Assembly: GCF_946902905.1 (NCBI RefSeq)
Contig: NZ_OX336385.1
Coordinates: 1,608,501-1,672,500, forward strand
Direction: 5' to 3'
Length of the DNA: 64,000 nt
Source of the DNA: Streptococcus sp. Marseille-Q6470
Lineage (GTDB): Bacteria > Bacillota > Bacilli > Lactobacillales > Streptococcaceae
Made by a program: the position numbers and the translations under genes
Notes under the pieces: model-generated
The model's input: only the letters and a program-made list of their open reading frames with translations
The model's database searches: none
What the model was told of the DNA's origin: nothing
Shown here: positions 28,351 to 39,568 of the stretch, piece by piece
How the letters are laid out: every line of letters begins with the position of its first letter
How positions within the stretch are numbered: the first letter of the stretch is position 1

Positions 28351-30747
28351 ATGGCTATTGCAAAAATTATTGTCGATGTTCCTTTGATGCAGACGGACCA
28401 ACCCTATAGTTACAAGATTCCTGAAGAATTTAAAGATATGTTGGAAGTCGGCATGCGAGTCCACGTTCCATTTGGAAAGGCCAATCGCTTGATTCAAGGG
28501 ATAGTACTTGGAATGGAACAAGAAAATGATACGGAAGTGGCAGACGATGACTTGAAAGAGATTGCCGAAGTGCTGGACTTTTCTCCTGTCTTAACGGAGG
28601 AACAGCTCTGGTTAGCTGAAGAACTACGTAAGTCAGTATTCTCTTATAAAATTTCCATTCTTAAAGCTATGCTTCCTGGGTTTTTGAACTCTAGCTATGA
28701 TAAGATCCTCTATCCTCTGGAAGGCTTGAATCAAGAAGACAGACATCGTTTGTTTGGTTCGCAGGACTCCTTAGCATTTTCATCTCTCGACCTAGAAAAG
28801 CAAGCTGAGATGATGAGGTTGACTCGAAAAGGGCTCTTGAAACTAGAGTATCAGGCTGTAGACCAGAAGAAGGTTAAAACGCAGTCTTGGGTTGAAGTCA
28901 ATCTTGACAAATTAGAAAAACTAGAAATCTCAAATCGTGCCAAGAAGAAATTGGAACTGCGAGAATATTTATTAGCACATCCTGAAACAGTTCCTTTGGC
29001 TGATTTGTTAGAACATTACTCACGCGAGCAAGTTAACTTCTTTGTGGAACATGGTGCTATCACCATCGTGCAAAAGGAAGTCCAACGTTCAGCTGCCTAC
29101 TTTGAAGGAATTGAATCGAATCAAGCCCTAGAGTTAAATCCAGAACAAAAAGAAGCCTGTGAGGCGGTTGTTGGAGCAATTGGGAAAGAACATCCTCCAT
29201 TTCTTCTACAAGGAATTACAGGAAGTGGGAAAACGGAGGTGTACTTGCAGATTATCCAAGGAACCTTGGATATGGGGAAAACAGCTATCGTTTTAGTCCC
29301 AGAAATCTCTTTGACACCTCAAATGACAGAGCGTTTCATTGCTCGTTTTGGTGATAAAGTAGCCATTCTCCATTCAGGTTTATCCAATGGTGAAAAGTAC
29401 GACGAATGGCGCAAGGTGGAGCGAGGAGAAGCCCAGGTAGTTGTTGGTGCTAGGTCTGCCATTTTTGCACCTTTGAAAAATCTAGGGGTAATCATTATCG
29501 ATGAGGAGCACGAGGCCACCTACAAGCAAGACAGCAATCCTCGTTATCATGCTAGAGATGTGGCCATTTTAAGAGCTCAGTACAATCAAGCTGCTCTAGT
29601 CCTTGGTTCTGCAACACCGAGTCTAGAAAGCCGTGCGCGTGCTAGCAAGGGTGTTTATCAACATCTCCGCCTGACGCAAAGGGCCAATCCTTTAGCCAGT
29701 ATTCCTGAAGTTCAAGTGATTGACTTTCGGGACCATATCGGGCAAAATGAAACATCTAACTTTACACCACCACTGATTGAGGCCATTCAAGATCGACTGG
29801 ATAAAAAAGAGCAGGTTGTTCTCATGCTCAATCGCCGTGGTTATTCAAGTTTTGTCATGTGTCGGGAATGTGGGACCGTGGATACCTGTCCGAACTGCGA
29901 TATTTCTCTGACGCTGCACATGGATACCAAGACGATGAACTGTCATTATTGTGGTTTTTCTAAGGAAATCCCCCATGTTTGTCCAAACTGTCAGAGTCGC
30001 AGCATTCGTTATTACGGGACAGGAACTCAGAAGGCCTATGATGAGCTGGCTGAACTCTTTCCAGAGGCACGCATTCTACGCATGGATGTGGATACAACTC
30101 GTAAAAAGGGCAGTCACCAAGCTCTACTTGAACAATTTGGCAATGGTGAAGCGGACATATTGCTAGGGACCCAGATGATTGCCAAGGGATTGGATTTTCC
30201 AAATGTAACCCTTGTCGGAGTTCTTAATGCGGATACAGCCTTGAATCTGCCTGATTTCCGTTCTTCTGAGAGGACTTTCCAACTCTTGACCCAGGTAGCC
30301 GGTCGTGCCGGTCGTGCTGAAAAGGCAGGTCAGGTCTTGATTCAGTCCTATAATCCTAATCATTATGCCATTCGTTTTGCCAAGGAACAGGACTACGAAG
30401 GTTTTTATGCCTATGAAATGGGCATCAGACGTCAGTTGGGTTATCCACCTTATTATTTTACAATTGGAATTACCCTCTCTCACAAGAAGGAAGAAGAGGT
30501 CGTCAAACGTGCTTATGAAGTCATGGAGATTTTGAGGTCAGGTTTATCGGATGCTTGTATCATCCTTGGACCAACTCCTAAACCTATCGCACGCACCCAT
30601 AACCTCTACCATTATCAGATTTTAATTAAATATCGGTTAGAAGATGAGTTAGCTTCAGCCCTGAATCAGGTCTTGGCTCTAACTCAAGAACGGGAAAATA
30701 GCGAGCTTCGTCTCAGTATTGACCACGAACCGCAGCAATTTTTATAA
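28351..30747 (+). CDS. priA: Primosomal replication restart helicase
   Basis: A 798-residue superfamily 2 helicase that reloads the replisome at stalled forks. The N-terminal 3'BD and winged-helix domains are followed by Walker [13 protein letters not shown] and the DEEH box (IIIDEEHE). A zinc-binding insert has paired Cys (CREC, CPNC, CHYC, CPNC), and the helicase C domain shows [24 protein letters not shown] gives a strong ribosome binding site. Confidence 0.96.
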   Translation: MAIAKIIVDVPLMQTDQPYSYKIPEEFKDMLEVGMRVHVPFGKANRLIQGIVLGMEQENDTEVADDDLKEIAEVLDFSPVLTEEQLWLAEELRKSVFSYKISILKAMLPGFLNSSYDKILYPLEGLNQEDRHRLFGSQDSLAFSSLDLEKQAEMMRLTRKGLLKLEYQAVDQKKVKTQSWVEVNLDKLEKLEISNRAKKKLELREYLLAHPETVPLADLLEHYSREQVNFFVEHGAITIVQKEVQRSAAYFEGIESNQALELNPEQKEACEAVVGAIGKEHPPFLLQGITGSGKTEVYLQIIQGTLDMGKTAIVLVPEISLTPQMTERFIARFGDKVAILHSGLSNGEKYDEWRKVERGEAQVVVGARSAIFAPLKNLGVIIIDEEHEATYKQDSNPRYHARDVAILRAQYNQAALVLGSATPSLESRARASKGVYQHLRLTQRANPLASIPEVQVIDFRDHIGQNETSNFTPPLIEAIQDRLDKKEQVVLMLNRRGYSSFVMCRECGTVDTCPNCDISLTLHMDTKTMNCHYCGFSKEIPHVCPNCQSRSIRYYGTGTQKAYDELAELFPEARILRMDVDTTRKKGSHQALLEQFGNGEADILLGTQMIAKGLDFPNVTLVGVLNADTALNLPDFRSSERTFQLLTQVAGRAGRAEKAGQVLIQSYNPNHYAIRFAKEQDYEGFYAYEMGIRRQLGYPPYYFTIGITLSHKKEEEVVKRAYEVMEILRSGLSDACIILGPTPKPIARTHNLYHYQILIKYRLEDELASALNQVLALTQERENSELRLSIDHEPQQFL

Positions 30748-30758
30748 AAGGAGAAAAG

Positions 30759-31694
30759 ATGACAAAACTAATCTTTATGGGAACTCCCGAGTTTTCAGCG
30801 ACCGTTTTAAAGGGTCTTTTGACAGATGATCGCTATGAGATTATAGCGGTTGTAACTCAGCCAGACCGTGCCGTCGGCCGTAAAAAAGTTATCCAGGAAA
30901 CCCCAGTTAAACAAGCTGCCAAAGAAGCAGGACTTCCTATCTACCAACCCGAAAAATTATCGGGTAGTCCAGAGATGGAAGCAATCATGAATTTGGGTGC
31001 TGATGGGATTGTGACTGCAGCTTTTGGACAATTTCTCCCAAGTAAACTCCTTGATAGCATGGATTTTGCAGTCAACGTTCATGCTTCCCTTCTTCCAAAG
31101 CACCGTGGTGGAGCTCCTATCCATTATGCCTTGATTCAAGGTGATAAGGAAGCAGGAGTGACCATTATGGAAATGGTCAAGGAAATGGATGCAGGAGATA
31201 TGATTTCCCGTCGTAGCATTCCCATTACAGATGAGGATAATGTCGGAACCTTGTTTGAAAAATTGGCGATTGTTGGTCGTGATTTGCTTTTGGATACTCT
31301 TCCTGCTTATTTAGCTGGTGAAATTCAGCCAGAACCGCAAGATCCAAACCAGGTTACATTTTCTCCAAATATCAAACCTGAGGAAGAAAAGTTGGATTGG
31401 AACAAGACCAACCGTCAACTCTTTAACCAAATCCGTGGGATGAATCCATGGCCTGTTGCCCATACCTTCCTTAAAGGAGATCGATTTAAGATTTATGAAG
31501 CCCTGCCAGTAGAAGGTCAAGGAACTCCAGGTGAGATTCTCTCCATCGGTAAGAAAGAATTGATTGTCGCAACGGCTGAAGGATCCCTGTCTCTCAAACA
31601 AGTTCAACCAGCAGGGAAACCTAAGATGGACATTGCTTCCTTCCTCAACGGTGTGGGACGAACTTTGACAGTAGGAGAACGATTTGGTGATTAA
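30759..31694 (+). CDS. fmt: Methionyl-tRNA formyltransferase
   Basis: A 311-residue enzyme that formylates initiator Met-tRNA using 10-formyl-THF. It shows the N-terminal [12 protein letters not shown] fold, the folate motif [18 protein letters not shown] and a C-terminal tRNA-binding domain. Its 3' end overlaps the start of rsmB by 8 bases. Confidence 0.96.
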   Translation: MTKLIFMGTPEFSATVLKGLLTDDRYEIIAVVTQPDRAVGRKKVIQETPVKQAAKEAGLPIYQPEKLSGSPEMEAIMNLGADGIVTAAFGQFLPSKLLDSMDFAVNVHASLLPKHRGGAPIHYALIQGDKEAGVTIMEMVKEMDAGDMISRRSIPITDEDNVGTLFEKLAIVGRDLLLDTLPAYLAGEIQPEPQDPNQVTFSPNIKPEEEKLDWNKTNRQLFNQIRGMNPWPVAHTFLKGDRFKIYEALPVEGQGTPGEILSIGKKELIVATAEGSLSLKQVQPAGKPKMDIASFLNGVGRTLTVGERFGD

Positions 31695-33000
31695 AGTAGA
31701 AACGGCTAGAAGTTTAGCCTTGGAGGTGCTAGAGGACGTCCTTGTCAATCAAGCATACTCCAATATCGCCTTAAATAAACACCTCAAGGGAAGTCAACTG
31801 TTAGCAGCAGATAAGGGCTTGGTGACAGAGCTGGTCTATGGAACTGTAGCACGAAAACTTACACTAGAGTGGTACGTTTCTCACTTTATCGAGGATAGAG
31901 ACAAGCTAGACAGCTGGCTCTATGTTTTGCTTCTCATGAGCGTTTATCAACTCCAATACCTGGATAAGTTGCCTGACCATGCAGTGGTTCATGAAGCGGT
32001 TGAAATTGCTAAAAGTCGCAAAAAAGGTAGTGAAAAATTAATCAATGCTGTTCTGCGCCGTATCTTGCGAGAAGGGTTGCCAGATATTGCTAGTATCAAA
32101 CGTAAGAACAAGCGTGATTCTATCGCCTACTCTTTGCCAGTATGGTTAGTTTCTAAGCTCAAGGAAGAGTATGGAGAAGAGCGAGCGCAAGCGATTTTTG
32201 AGAGTCTTTTGCAACGCAATAAAGCCAGTATCCGGGTGATAGATTTGAGTCGAAAAGAGGAAATCAAAAAAATGCTTGGTGCAAGTGATTCCATTTTGTC
32301 GGCTGCAGGTTTGGTCAAAGAGCAGGGGCATTTTGCTGGTCATGACTTGTTTGTAGAAGGTGCTATTACTATTCAAGATGAGTCTAGTCAGTTGGTGGCT
32401 CCGACACTAGATTTGCAAGGAGACGAGCAGGTTTTGGATGCCTGTGCCGCTCCTGGTGGGAAAACAACCCATATGGCTTCTTTTCTGACGACAGGTCAAG
32501 TAACGGCTTTGGATCTCTACGACCATAAACTCACGTTGATTCAAGAGAATGCAGAGCGTTTAGGCCTAGCAGACCGTGTACAAACACAAAAACTGGATGC
32601 CAGAAAAGTGCATGAGTTTTTTGGCAAGGATCAATTTGATAAAATTCTAGTCGATGCCCCTTGCTCAGGGATTGGACTTTTGCGTCGGAAACCTGATATC
32701 AAATACAACAAAGACACTGCTGATTTCGCATCATTACAGGAAATTCAGCTGGAAATATTAGGTAGTGTTTGTCAAACGCTACGTAAAGGTGGTATAATAA
32801 CTTATAGTACCTGCACTATTGTCTCTGAGGAGAACTTTCAAGTTGTTCAAGCATTTTTAGAAAGCCATCCCGAGTTCGAGCAGGTTAAACTAGAACACGA
32901 ATGCAAGGATATTCTGAAAGATGGTTGTATCCTCATTACTCCTGAATTGTATGGAAGTGATGGATTCTTTATCAGCCAATTTCGCAAGATATCCAATTAG
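31687..33000 (+). CDS. rsmB: 16S rRNA m5C967 methyltransferase
   Basis: A 437-residue enzyme. The N-terminal NusB-like RNA-binding domain is followed by the Rossmann methyltransferase domain with [15 protein letters not shown] (SAM), the PC motif [15 protein letters not shown] and the catalytic Cys in [11 protein letters not shown]. The start is GTG at 31687, or TTG at 31684, both served by AGGAG at 31673-31677 inside fmt. It is followed 15 bases later by phpP. Confidence 0.93.
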   Translation: MIKVETARSLALEVLEDVLVNQAYSNIALNKHLKGSQLLAADKGLVTELVYGTVARKLTLEWYVSHFIEDRDKLDSWLYVLLLMSVYQLQYLDKLPDHAVVHEAVEIAKSRKKGSEKLINAVLRRILREGLPDIASIKRKNKRDSIAYSLPVWLVSKLKEEYGEERAQAIFESLLQRNKASIRVIDLSRKEEIKKMLGASDSILSAAGLVKEQGHFAGHDLFVEGAITIQDESSQLVAPTLDLQGDEQVLDACAAPGGKTTHMASFLTTGQVTALDLYDHKLTLIQENAERLGLADRVQTQKLDARKVHEFFGKDQFDKILVDAPCSGIGLLRRKPDIKYNKDTADFASLQEIQLEILGSVCQTLRKGGIITYSTCTIVSEENFQVVQAFLESHPEFEQVKLEHECKDILKDGCILITPELYGSDGFFISQFRKISN

Positions 33001-33015
33001 GAAGGAACTGACACA

Positions 33016-33753
33016 ATGGAGATTTCATTATTAACAGATGTGGGTCAGAAACGTACAAATAATCAAGACTATGTCAATCTTTTTGTCAACCGTGCCGGTC
33101 GCACGATGATCATCTTGGCTGACGGGATGGGAGGACACCGAGCGGGTAATATTGCCAGTGAGATGGCGGTAACGGATTTAGGTGCTGCCTGGGTAGATAC
33201 TCAGATTGACACTGTGAATGAAGTTCGAGAATGGTTTGCAGAACACCTAGAAATTGAAAATCAAAAGATTTATCAATTGGGGCGTGATGAAGCATATAAA
33301 GGAATGGGGACAACTCTAGAAGCCCTTGCAATCATTGATAATCAAGCTATCTATGCTCATATTGGTGATTCTCGTATTGGCTTGATTCGTGGGGAAGAGT
33401 ACCACCAATTAACGAATGATCATTCATTAGTTAATGAGTTGCTCAAGGCAGGTCAATTAACACCTGAAGAAGCTGAAGCGCATCCACAAAAAAATATCAT
33501 TACTCAGTCTATTGGACAAAAGGATGAGATTCAACCTGATTTAGGGATCATGAGCTTGGAACCGGGTGACTATATCGTTATAAATAGTGATGGTCTAACC
33601 AACATGATTTCAGGAAGTGAAATCTATGACATCGTGACAAGTGATATTTCACTTGAAGACAAGGCGGCAACCTTAGTACGTTTTGCAAACAATGCCGGAG
33701 GGCTTGACAACATCACGGTTGCCTTGATTGCGATTGAGGAGGAATCAAAATGA
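33016..33753 (+). CDS. phpP: PP2C-type Ser/Thr protein phosphatase
   Basis: A 245-residue metal-dependent phosphatase that reverses StkP phosphorylation of division and cell wall proteins. It shows [13 protein letters not shown], the [10 protein letters not shown] metal-binding motif, GMGTTLEAL and the late [11 protein letters not shown]. It overlaps stkP by ATGA, so kinase and phosphatase are co-translated. Confidence 0.95.
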   Translation: MEISLLTDVGQKRTNNQDYVNLFVNRAGRTMIILADGMGGHRAGNIASEMAVTDLGAAWVDTQIDTVNEVREWFAEHLEIENQKIYQLGRDEAYKGMGTTLEALAIIDNQAIYAHIGDSRIGLIRGEEYHQLTNDHSLVNELLKAGQLTPEEAEAHPQKNIITQSIGQKDEIQPDLGIMSLEPGDYIVINSDGLTNMISGSEIYDIVTSDISLEDKAATLVRFANNAGGLDNITVALIAIEEESK

Positions 33754-35627
33754 TCCAGATCGGCAAGATATTTGCCGGACGATATCGGATTATCAAACAA
33801 ATTGGCCGTGGAGGAATGGCAGATGTCTACCTGGCCAAAGATTTGATTCTTGATGGGGAAGAGGTTGCTGTGAAGGTCCTAAGGACCAACTATCAGACGG
33901 ACCCTATCGCTGTTGCACGTTTTCAGCGTGAAGCGCGTGCGATGGCAGACCTAGATCATCCTCATATCGTTCGAATTACGGATATCGGTGAAGAAGACGG
34001 TCAACAGTACCTAGCTATGGAATATGTAGCTGGGCTTGACCTCAAACGCTATATCAAAGAACACTACCCTCTATCAAACGAGGAAGCTGTTCGTATCATG
34101 GGTCAAATTCTCTTGGCGATGCGTTTAGCGCATGCAAAGGGGATTATTCACCGAGATTTAAAACCTCAAAATATACTCTTGACTCCTGATGGAACTGCAA
34201 AAGTGACTGACTTTGGGATTGCAGTGGCCTTTGCAGAAACTAGTTTGACACAGACCAACTCCATGTTGGGTTCTGTTCATTATCTATCACCTGAGCAGGC
34301 GCGTGGTTCTAAAGCGACCATACAGAGTGATATTTATGCAATGGGAATTATCTTTTTCGAAATGTTGACAGGTCATATTCCTTATGATGGTGATAGTGCT
34401 GTGACCATTGCACTTCAACATTTCCAAAAACCACTTCCTTCTGTCATTGCTGAAAATCCATCAGTACCACAATCCTTGGAAAACGTAGTTATAAAAGCGA
34501 CAGCTAAAAAGTTAACAGACCGTTATCAAACTGTCTCAGAGATGTATGTTGACTTATTGAGCAGCCTTTCTTATAACCGTCGAAATGAACCAAAGTTAGT
34601 ATTTGAAGATACGAGTAAAGTTGATACAAAAACTTTACCGAAAATGTCACAGTCTACCTTAACAGCGATTCCTAAAGTGCAACCGAAGGAAGAAGCTCCA
34701 CAGAGCCAAAATCCGGCTAAAAAGGCACCGGGTAAAGAAGCTGTTGCAAAACCAGTCAAGAAGCGTCGTTTTAAAGCGAGATATTTGGTGCTTTTAGCCA
34801 GCTTTATACTTGTTTTAGCTTCTCTCTTTTGGATTGTATCGAAAACACCAGCAACTGTTGAAATTCCAAATGTTGCAGGACAAACTGTAGCTGAAGCTAA
34901 GGAAAAACTTAAAAAAGCTAATTTTGAAATTGGTGAAGAGAAGTCTGAAGCTAGTGATACAGTAGAAGAAGGCCGAGTTATTCGAACAGATCCAAATGCT
35001 GGTTCAGCTCGCAAGGAAGGGACTAAAGTCAATCTTATTATTTCTTCAGGTCAGCAATCGTTTAAGATTGGAAACTATGTTGGACGCAAATCTACGGACG
35101 TCATAGCAGAACTGAAAGGGAAAAAAGTCCCTGAAAATCTCATTAAAGTTGTAGAAGAAGAATCAAGTGAAACAGAGGCAGGCCTTGTTATGAAACAGAG
35201 TTTGTCAGAAGGAACCACTTATGATCTCAGTAAGGCGACAGAGATTACTTTGACAGTAGCCAAGAAGGTAACAACTGTTCCTATGCCAAGTTATATTGGA
35301 TCAAGCCTTGAATTTACCAAGAATAACTTGATTCAGATTGTAGGTGTAAAAGAGGCTAATATTGAAGTGGTAGAGGTCTCAACAGCTCCTGAAGGAACTG
35401 CTGAAGAGACTGTAGTTAGTCAAAGTCCAAAACCAGGTGAAGGTGTAGATTTGAATAAAACTCGGATTAAGATTTCTATCTATAAGCCGAAAACAACTAC
35501 GACAACAACAAATCCTTTACAAGTAAATCCAAATCGTGGAGAGACTTCGCCACAGATTAGAGAACCTCAAACTACTACAGCTCCATCATCTAATGTTCCG
35601 TCTGAGAATCATAATGGTGATCACTAA
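33750..35627 (+). CDS. stkP: PASTA-domain Ser/Thr protein kinase, three PASTA repeats
   Basis: A 625-residue membrane kinase that coordinates septal and peripheral wall growth. The kinase domain shows [12 protein letters not shown], the VAVKVLR lysine, HRDLKPQN and TDFGIAV. A juxtamembrane region and one membrane helix (about 345-364) follow. Three PASTA repeats are visible outside (about 367-433, 434-506, 507-580), then a Thr-rich tail of about 45 residues. Pneumococcal StkP as I remember it has four PASTA repeats and a shorter tail, so the repeat number differs here. Confidence 0.93.
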   Translation: MIQIGKIFAGRYRIIKQIGRGGMADVYLAKDLILDGEEVAVKVLRTNYQTDPIAVARFQREARAMADLDHPHIVRITDIGEEDGQQYLAMEYVAGLDLKRYIKEHYPLSNEEAVRIMGQILLAMRLAHAKGIIHRDLKPQNILLTPDGTAKVTDFGIAVAFAETSLTQTNSMLGSVHYLSPEQARGSKATIQSDIYAMGIIFFEMLTGHIPYDGDSAVTIALQHFQKPLPSVIAENPSVPQSLENVVIKATAKKLTDRYQTVSEMYVDLLSSLSYNRRNEPKLVFEDTSKVDTKTLPKMSQSTLTAIPKVQPKEEAPQSQNPAKKAPGKEAVAKPVKKRRFKARYLVLLASFILVLASLFWIVSKTPATVEIPNVAGQTVAEAKEKLKKANFEIGEEKSEASDTVEEGRVIRTDPNAGSARKEGTKVNLIISSGQQSFKIGNYVGRKSTDVIAELKGKKVPENLIKVVEEESSETEAGLVMKQSLSEGTTYDLSKATEITLTVAKKVTTVPMPSYIGSSLEFTKNNLIQIVGVKEANIEVVEVSTAPEGTAEETVVSQSPKPGEGVDLNKTRIKISIYKPKTTTTTTNPLQVNPNRGETSPQIREPQTTTAPSSNVPSENHNGDH

Positions 35628-35629
35628 TC

Positions 35630-35667
35630 AATCTTTGTCACAGTTTTTGTGGCAAAGATTTTTTTTC
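35630..35667 (+). terminator. Terminator after stkP
   Basis: AATCTTTG (35630-35637) pairs with CAAAGATT (35653-35660), extended by CACA/TGTG, and is followed by a T-run. It ends the gmk-stkP run. Confidence 0.88.
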
Positions 35668-35713
35668 CTTAAAATTTATGATAAAATAAAAGAAGTTTAA
35701 AAAGGAGGGGAAC

Positions 35714-36472
35714 ATGGACGAATCAAGAAAACTGAACGCAGTTATTGATCTCATTATGCTAGCAGGAACGATTCTGCTTCGCAATGGCTCTGAAATTTAT
35801 CGTGTCGAAGATACTATGATTCGGATTGCGCATTCACAAGGCATTATGGATTGTAATGTTTTGGCCATGCCTGCAGCCATTTTTTTCTCCATTGAGAACA
35901 CAAATATCTCTCGAATGAAACGAGTGACTTCCTCTTCCTATAATATCGAGAAGGTTTGCGATGTCAATCAGATTTCACGGCAGCTTGTATCAGGGCAGCT
36001 TGATTTGGAGACAGCCTTTATCCGACTCAAAGAATTGAATACCAAGCCCTCACCTTATACCAATGTTCAATTGACGGTTGCGGCGACCTTTAGTGCTCCT
36101 TTCTTTTCAATCATGTTCGGGGGGAATGTCTACGATGCCATTGGTGCAGGAGTGGCAACCATATTTGCTTTCACCTGTTCTCTTTACGTAGAAAAATTTA
36201 TTCGTATTCCCTTTATGACAGCTTTTGCAGGTGCTCTTGTTTTTGGTTTGATTGCACAATTTTGGGCGCGCTATTCTGGCTTTCCTTCGACAGCTGATTT
36301 GGTCATTGCAGGTGCGGTCATGCCGTTTGTACCGGGAATTGCTCTGACCAATGCTGTTAGAGATATTATGACCAATCACATTAACTCTGGTATGAGCAAG
36401 ATGTTTGAATCCTTGCTGGTTACCCTTGCCTTAGGGGCAGGCACCTCTGTCGCCCTCCTACTCATGAACTAA
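35714..36472 (+). CDS. ThrE-type threonine/serine exporter, larger subunit
   Basis: A 252-residue protein. The N-terminal half resembles the soluble DUF1212 domain of ThrE (LIMLAGTILLRNGSEIYRVEDTM), followed by about four to five membrane segments. A strong AAAGGAGGGG precedes the ATG. The next gene encodes the smaller ThrE-like membrane part one base after its stop, so the exporter is split over two genes. Export of threonine or serine is a family inference. Confidence 0.8.
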   Translation: MDESRKLNAVIDLIMLAGTILLRNGSEIYRVEDTMIRIAHSQGIMDCNVLAMPAAIFFSIENTNISRMKRVTSSSYNIEKVCDVNQISRQLVSGQLDLETAFIRLKELNTKPSPYTNVQLTVAATFSAPFFSIMFGGNVYDAIGAGVATIFAFTCSLYVEKFIRIPFMTAFAGALVFGLIAQFWARYSGFPSTADLVIAGAVMPFVPGIALTNAVRDIMTNHINSGMSKMFESLLVTLALGAGTSVALLLMN

Positions 36473-36473
36473 T

Positions 36474-36923
36474 ATGACTCTAACAACATTTTTATTGCAG
36501 GCTCTAGCTAGTCTGCTAGCTATTATCACTTTTTTAATCGTTTTAAACGTCCAACGTTCCATGCTCATTCCTGGCGGAGTTTTGGGAATGTCAATCTGGC
36601 TGCTCTATCTAATACTCAAGGAGCCAACTAATGTTATTTTGGCGACCTTTATTGCTGCGGTGATTGGTTCTTGTGTTAGCCAGATTATGAGTATTCTCTA
36701 CAAAACTCCAGCAGTGGTTTTTGCCCTAGCTATTCTGGCACCACTAGTGCCAGGTTATCTGTCCTATCGAACCACTTCCTTCTTCGTTACAGGTGACTAC
36801 GGCCATGCCATTTCTAGTGCCATGTTAGTCATGATGTTGGCTCTCGTTATCTCCATTGGAATGGCCAGTGGGACAGTTCTGTTGAAATTGTATCATTATC
36901 TCAAAAAGAATCGAGCTAGCTAA
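36474..36923 (+). CDS. ThrE-type threonine/serine exporter, smaller subunit
   Basis: A 149-residue protein with four to five membrane segments, matching the ThrE C-terminal (DUF3815-like) half. It includes PLVPGYLSYRTTSFFVTGDY, similar to the PFVPGIALTNAVRD segment of its partner. It is tightly coupled to the upstream gene and ends inside a terminator stem. Confidence 0.78.
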   Translation: MTLTTFLLQALASLLAIITFLIVLNVQRSMLIPGGVLGMSIWLLYLILKEPTNVILATFIAAVIGSCVSQIMSILYKTPAVVFALAILAPLVPGYLSYRTTSFFVTGDYGHAISSAMLVMMLALVISIGMASGTVLLKLYHYLKKNRAS

Positions 36924-36936
36924 GACTCGATTTTTT
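36909..36936 (+). terminator. Terminator after the ThrE pair
   Basis: AATCGAG (36909-36915, within the coding end) pairs with CTCGATT (36926-36932) before a T-run. Confidence 0.75.
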
Positions 36937-36982
36937 CGTGGGTAGAGTGGCTGAAAGAATATGGATGCTCCGATGGAAATGA

Positions 36983-37010
36983 ACTTGATTTGGGGAATCA
37001 AGTCTTTTTT
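36983..37010 (+). terminator. Second terminator upstream of mvaS
   Basis: ACTTGATT (36983-36990) pairs with AATCAAGT (36996-37003), followed by CTTTTTT. Confidence 0.75.
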
Positions 37011-37085
37011 CGCTCATTTGACTTCAATTGTGATAAAATAGAGGTGAACGAATTTTTACAATGAATGATAAAAATAGAGGTAAAT

Positions 37086-38258
37086 ATGACAATCGGTATT
37101 GATAAGATTGGTTTTGCGACCAGTCAATACGTTTTGAAATTACAAGATTTAGCAGAAACCCGAGGAATTGATCCTGAAAAATTGAGTAAAGGACTCCTTT
37201 TAAAAGAATTGAGTATCGCTCCTTTAACAGAGGATATTGTTACCTTGGCTGCTAGTGCAGGGAATTCTATCCTGACTGAAGAAGAGAAGCAAGAGATTGA
37301 TATGGTTATCGTAGCGACAGAGTCTGGGATTGACCAGAGTAAAGCTGCAGCTGTCTTTGTACACGGTTTACTTGGGATTCAACCTTTTGCTCGTAGTTTT
37401 GAAATCAAGGAAGCTTGCTATGGTGCAACTGCGGCTCTTCACTATGCTAAGTTACATGTAGAAAATTCTCCTAAATCAAAGGTTCTGGTGCTTGCTAGTG
37501 ATATTGCAAGATATGGTGTCGAAACTCCTGGAGAACCAACTCAAGGTGCAGGATGTGTTGCTATGTTGATTAGCCAAAATCCACGTGTGATGATTTTCAA
37601 CAATGATAATGTTGCACAAACTCGTGATATCATGGATTTTTGGCGTCCAAACTATTCGACAACACCATTTGTAAATGGGGTTTACTCAACGCAACAATAT
37701 CTTGATAGTTTAAAAACGACTTGGGAAGAGTATCAAAAGCGTTATGACTGTAATTTGAACGATTTTGAGGCTGTATGTTTCCACTTACCTTATCCGAAGC
37801 TAGCTCTCAAGGGTTTGAAGAAAATTCTCGACAAATCCTTGCCTCAAGAGAAGAAGGACTTGCTTCAAAAGCACTTTGATGAATCTATTATTTATAGCCA
37901 AAAAGTTGGGAACATTTATACAGGTTCACTCTTCTTAGGTCTCTTGTCTCTTCTTGAAAATTCTGATAGTCTTAAAGCAGGAGACAAGATTGCTCTCTAT
38001 AGCTACGGTAGTGGTGCTGTATCTGAGTTCTTCAGTGTGGAATTGGTTGAAGGCTATGAACAGCAATTGCAGAAAAATCGCTTAGAATTGCTAGACCAGC
38101 GTCAAGCATTGAGCGTAGCTGATTATGAACGAATCTTCTTTGAGGAAGCAAACTTGGATGAGTCAGGTTCTGCAACCATGTCAGGCTATGAAGGACAGGA
38201 CTATGCTCTGGTTGAGATTGTAGAACACCAACGTCGCTACAGCAAGGTTGAAAAATAA
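37086..38258 (+). CDS. mvaS: Hydroxymethylglutaryl-CoA synthase
   Basis: A 390-residue thiolase-fold enzyme that condenses acetoacetyl-CoA and acetyl-CoA, an early step of the mevalonate route to isoprenoids in streptococci. The catalytic Cys is in KEACYGATAALHYAK, and GNIYTGSLFLGL lies near the end. The ATG at 37086 with AGAGGTAA upstream is preferred over 37065. The stop overlaps the mvaA ATG by one base. Confidence 0.94.
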   Translation: MTIGIDKIGFATSQYVLKLQDLAETRGIDPEKLSKGLLLKELSIAPLTEDIVTLAASAGNSILTEEEKQEIDMVIVATESGIDQSKAAAVFVHGLLGIQPFARSFEIKEACYGATAALHYAKLHVENSPKSKVLVLASDIARYGVETPGEPTQGAGCVAMLISQNPRVMIFNNDNVAQTRDIMDFWRPNYSTTPFVNGVYSTQQYLDSLKTTWEEYQKRYDCNLNDFEAVCFHLPYPKLALKGLKKILDKSLPQEKKDLLQKHFDESIIYSQKVGNIYTGSLFLGLLSLLENSDSLKAGDKIALYSYGSGAVSEFFSVELVEGYEQQLQKNRLELLDQRQALSVADYERIFFEEANLDESGSATMSGYEGQDYALVEIVEHQRRYSKVEK

Positions 38259-39532
38259 TGAAAAAAAATTGGAATGGATTTGCTAAAAAATCAATTCAAG
38301 AGCGCCTTGAGTTCGTTAAGTCTCAGGCGCTTACTTCTATGGAAGCCCAAGAAAGTCTTGAGCAAAATGAAAATCTTAGTATAGCAGTTGCGGACCAACT
38401 GAGTGAAAATGTAGTGGGGACTTTCTCACTACCCTACTCAGTAGTGCCAGAAGTACTGGTAAATGGTCAAGAGTACACCGTTCCTTATGTGACCGAAGAG
38501 CCATCTGTCGTTGCTGCGGCTAGTTTTGCTAGTAAGATTATCAAACGTGCGGGTGGCTTTACTGCTCAGGTTCATCAACGCCAAATGATTGGTCAGGTAG
38601 CTCTTTATCAGGTTCCAGATAGGGATAAAGCATGTCAGGCTATTTTGAGTCAGAAAGCAGAGCTACTCGAACAAGCAAATCAAGCCTATCCATCTATTGT
38701 CAAACGTGGTGGTGGCGCTCGTGATTTAAGAGTTGAATTTATTTCTGGTGAGTCGGACTTTTTAGTGGTTTATCTTCATGTGGATACTCAAGAAGCCATG
38801 GGAGCTAACATGCTTAATACCATGTTGGAGGCTTTAAAACCTAGTCTAGAAGCTCTGAGCCAAGGGCAAAGTTTAATGGGGATTCTATCCAACTACGCAA
38901 CAGATTCATTAGTAACTGCAACCTGCCGCATCGCCTTTCGATATTTGAGTCGCCAAAAAGATGAAGCGCGTGAACTGGCAGAAAAAATGGTTTTAGCCAG
39001 CCAGTTTGCTCAAGCAGATCCTTATCGAGCAGCTACTCACAACAAGGGAATTTTTAATGGGATTGATGCCCTCTTGATTGCGACTGGAAATGACTGGCGT
39101 GCCATTGAAGCAGGAGCTCATGCCTATGCAAGTCATGATGGTAGCTATAAAGGTCTCAGTCGTTGGACTATGGATTTGGAAACAGAAGAACTCATTGGTG
39201 ATCTGACTATGCCCATGCCTGTTGCTACCAAAGGTGGTTCGATTGGTCTCAATCCTCGAGTCGTCATCAGTCATGAGTTGTTAGGCCATCCATCCGCCAA
39301 AGAATTGGCTCAAATTATCGTTTCAATTGGTCTCGCCCAAAACTTTGCAGCTCTTAAAGCTCTGGTCAGTACAGGGATTCAGCATGGACACATGAAACTT
39401 CAAGCGAAGTCTCTAGCCCTCCTTGCAGGAGCTACAGAGGTAGAAGTGCCTAAGTTGGTAGAAAGCTTGATTGCTGAAAAAACCTTTAATTTAGAAAAAG
39501 CCCAAACACTTTTGAAACATTTAAGATCATAA
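38258..39532 (+). CDS. mvaA: Class II hydroxymethylglutaryl-CoA reductase
   Basis: A 424-residue reductase that makes mevalonate from HMG-CoA. It shows VEFISGESDFLVVYLHVDTQE region features with the MGANMLNTMLE core, the DWRAIEAGAHAYAS motif and the C-terminal HGHMKLQAKSLALLAG containing the catalytic His. It is translationally coupled to mvaS. The remaining mevalonate kinases are elsewhere. Confidence 0.94.
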   Translation: MKKNWNGFAKKSIQERLEFVKSQALTSMEAQESLEQNENLSIAVADQLSENVVGTFSLPYSVVPEVLVNGQEYTVPYVTEEPSVVAAASFASKIIKRAGGFTAQVHQRQMIGQVALYQVPDRDKACQAILSQKAELLEQANQAYPSIVKRGGGARDLRVEFISGESDFLVVYLHVDTQEAMGANMLNTMLEALKPSLEALSQGQSLMGILSNYATDSLVTATCRIAFRYLSRQKDEARELAEKMVLASQFAQADPYRAATHNKGIFNGIDALLIATGNDWRAIEAGAHAYASHDGSYKGLSRWTMDLETEELIGDLTMPMPVATKGGSIGLNPRVVISHELLGHPSAKELAQIIVSIGLAQNFAALKALVSTGIQHGHMKLQAKSLALLAGATEVEVPKLVESLIAEKTFNLEKAQTLLKHLRS

Positions 39533-39563
39533 AAAACTCAGACTAAAACAGTCTGAGTTTTCT
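39532..39563. terminator. Bidirectional terminator between mvaA and scrR
   Basis: ACTCAGACT (39536-39544) pairs with AGTCTGAGT (39550-39558), flanked by an A-run and a T-rich end. It serves both convergent genes. Confidence 0.85.
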
Positions 39564-39568
39564 TGTGC

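Noticed and set aside
31311..31748. Antisense open frame of 145 codons within fmt and rsmB.
   Set aside because: It is a shadow of strongly supported genes and has no ribosome binding site.
34571..35032. Antisense open frame of 153 codons within stkP.
   Set aside because: It mirrors stkP codon structure, has low-complexity composition and no start signal.
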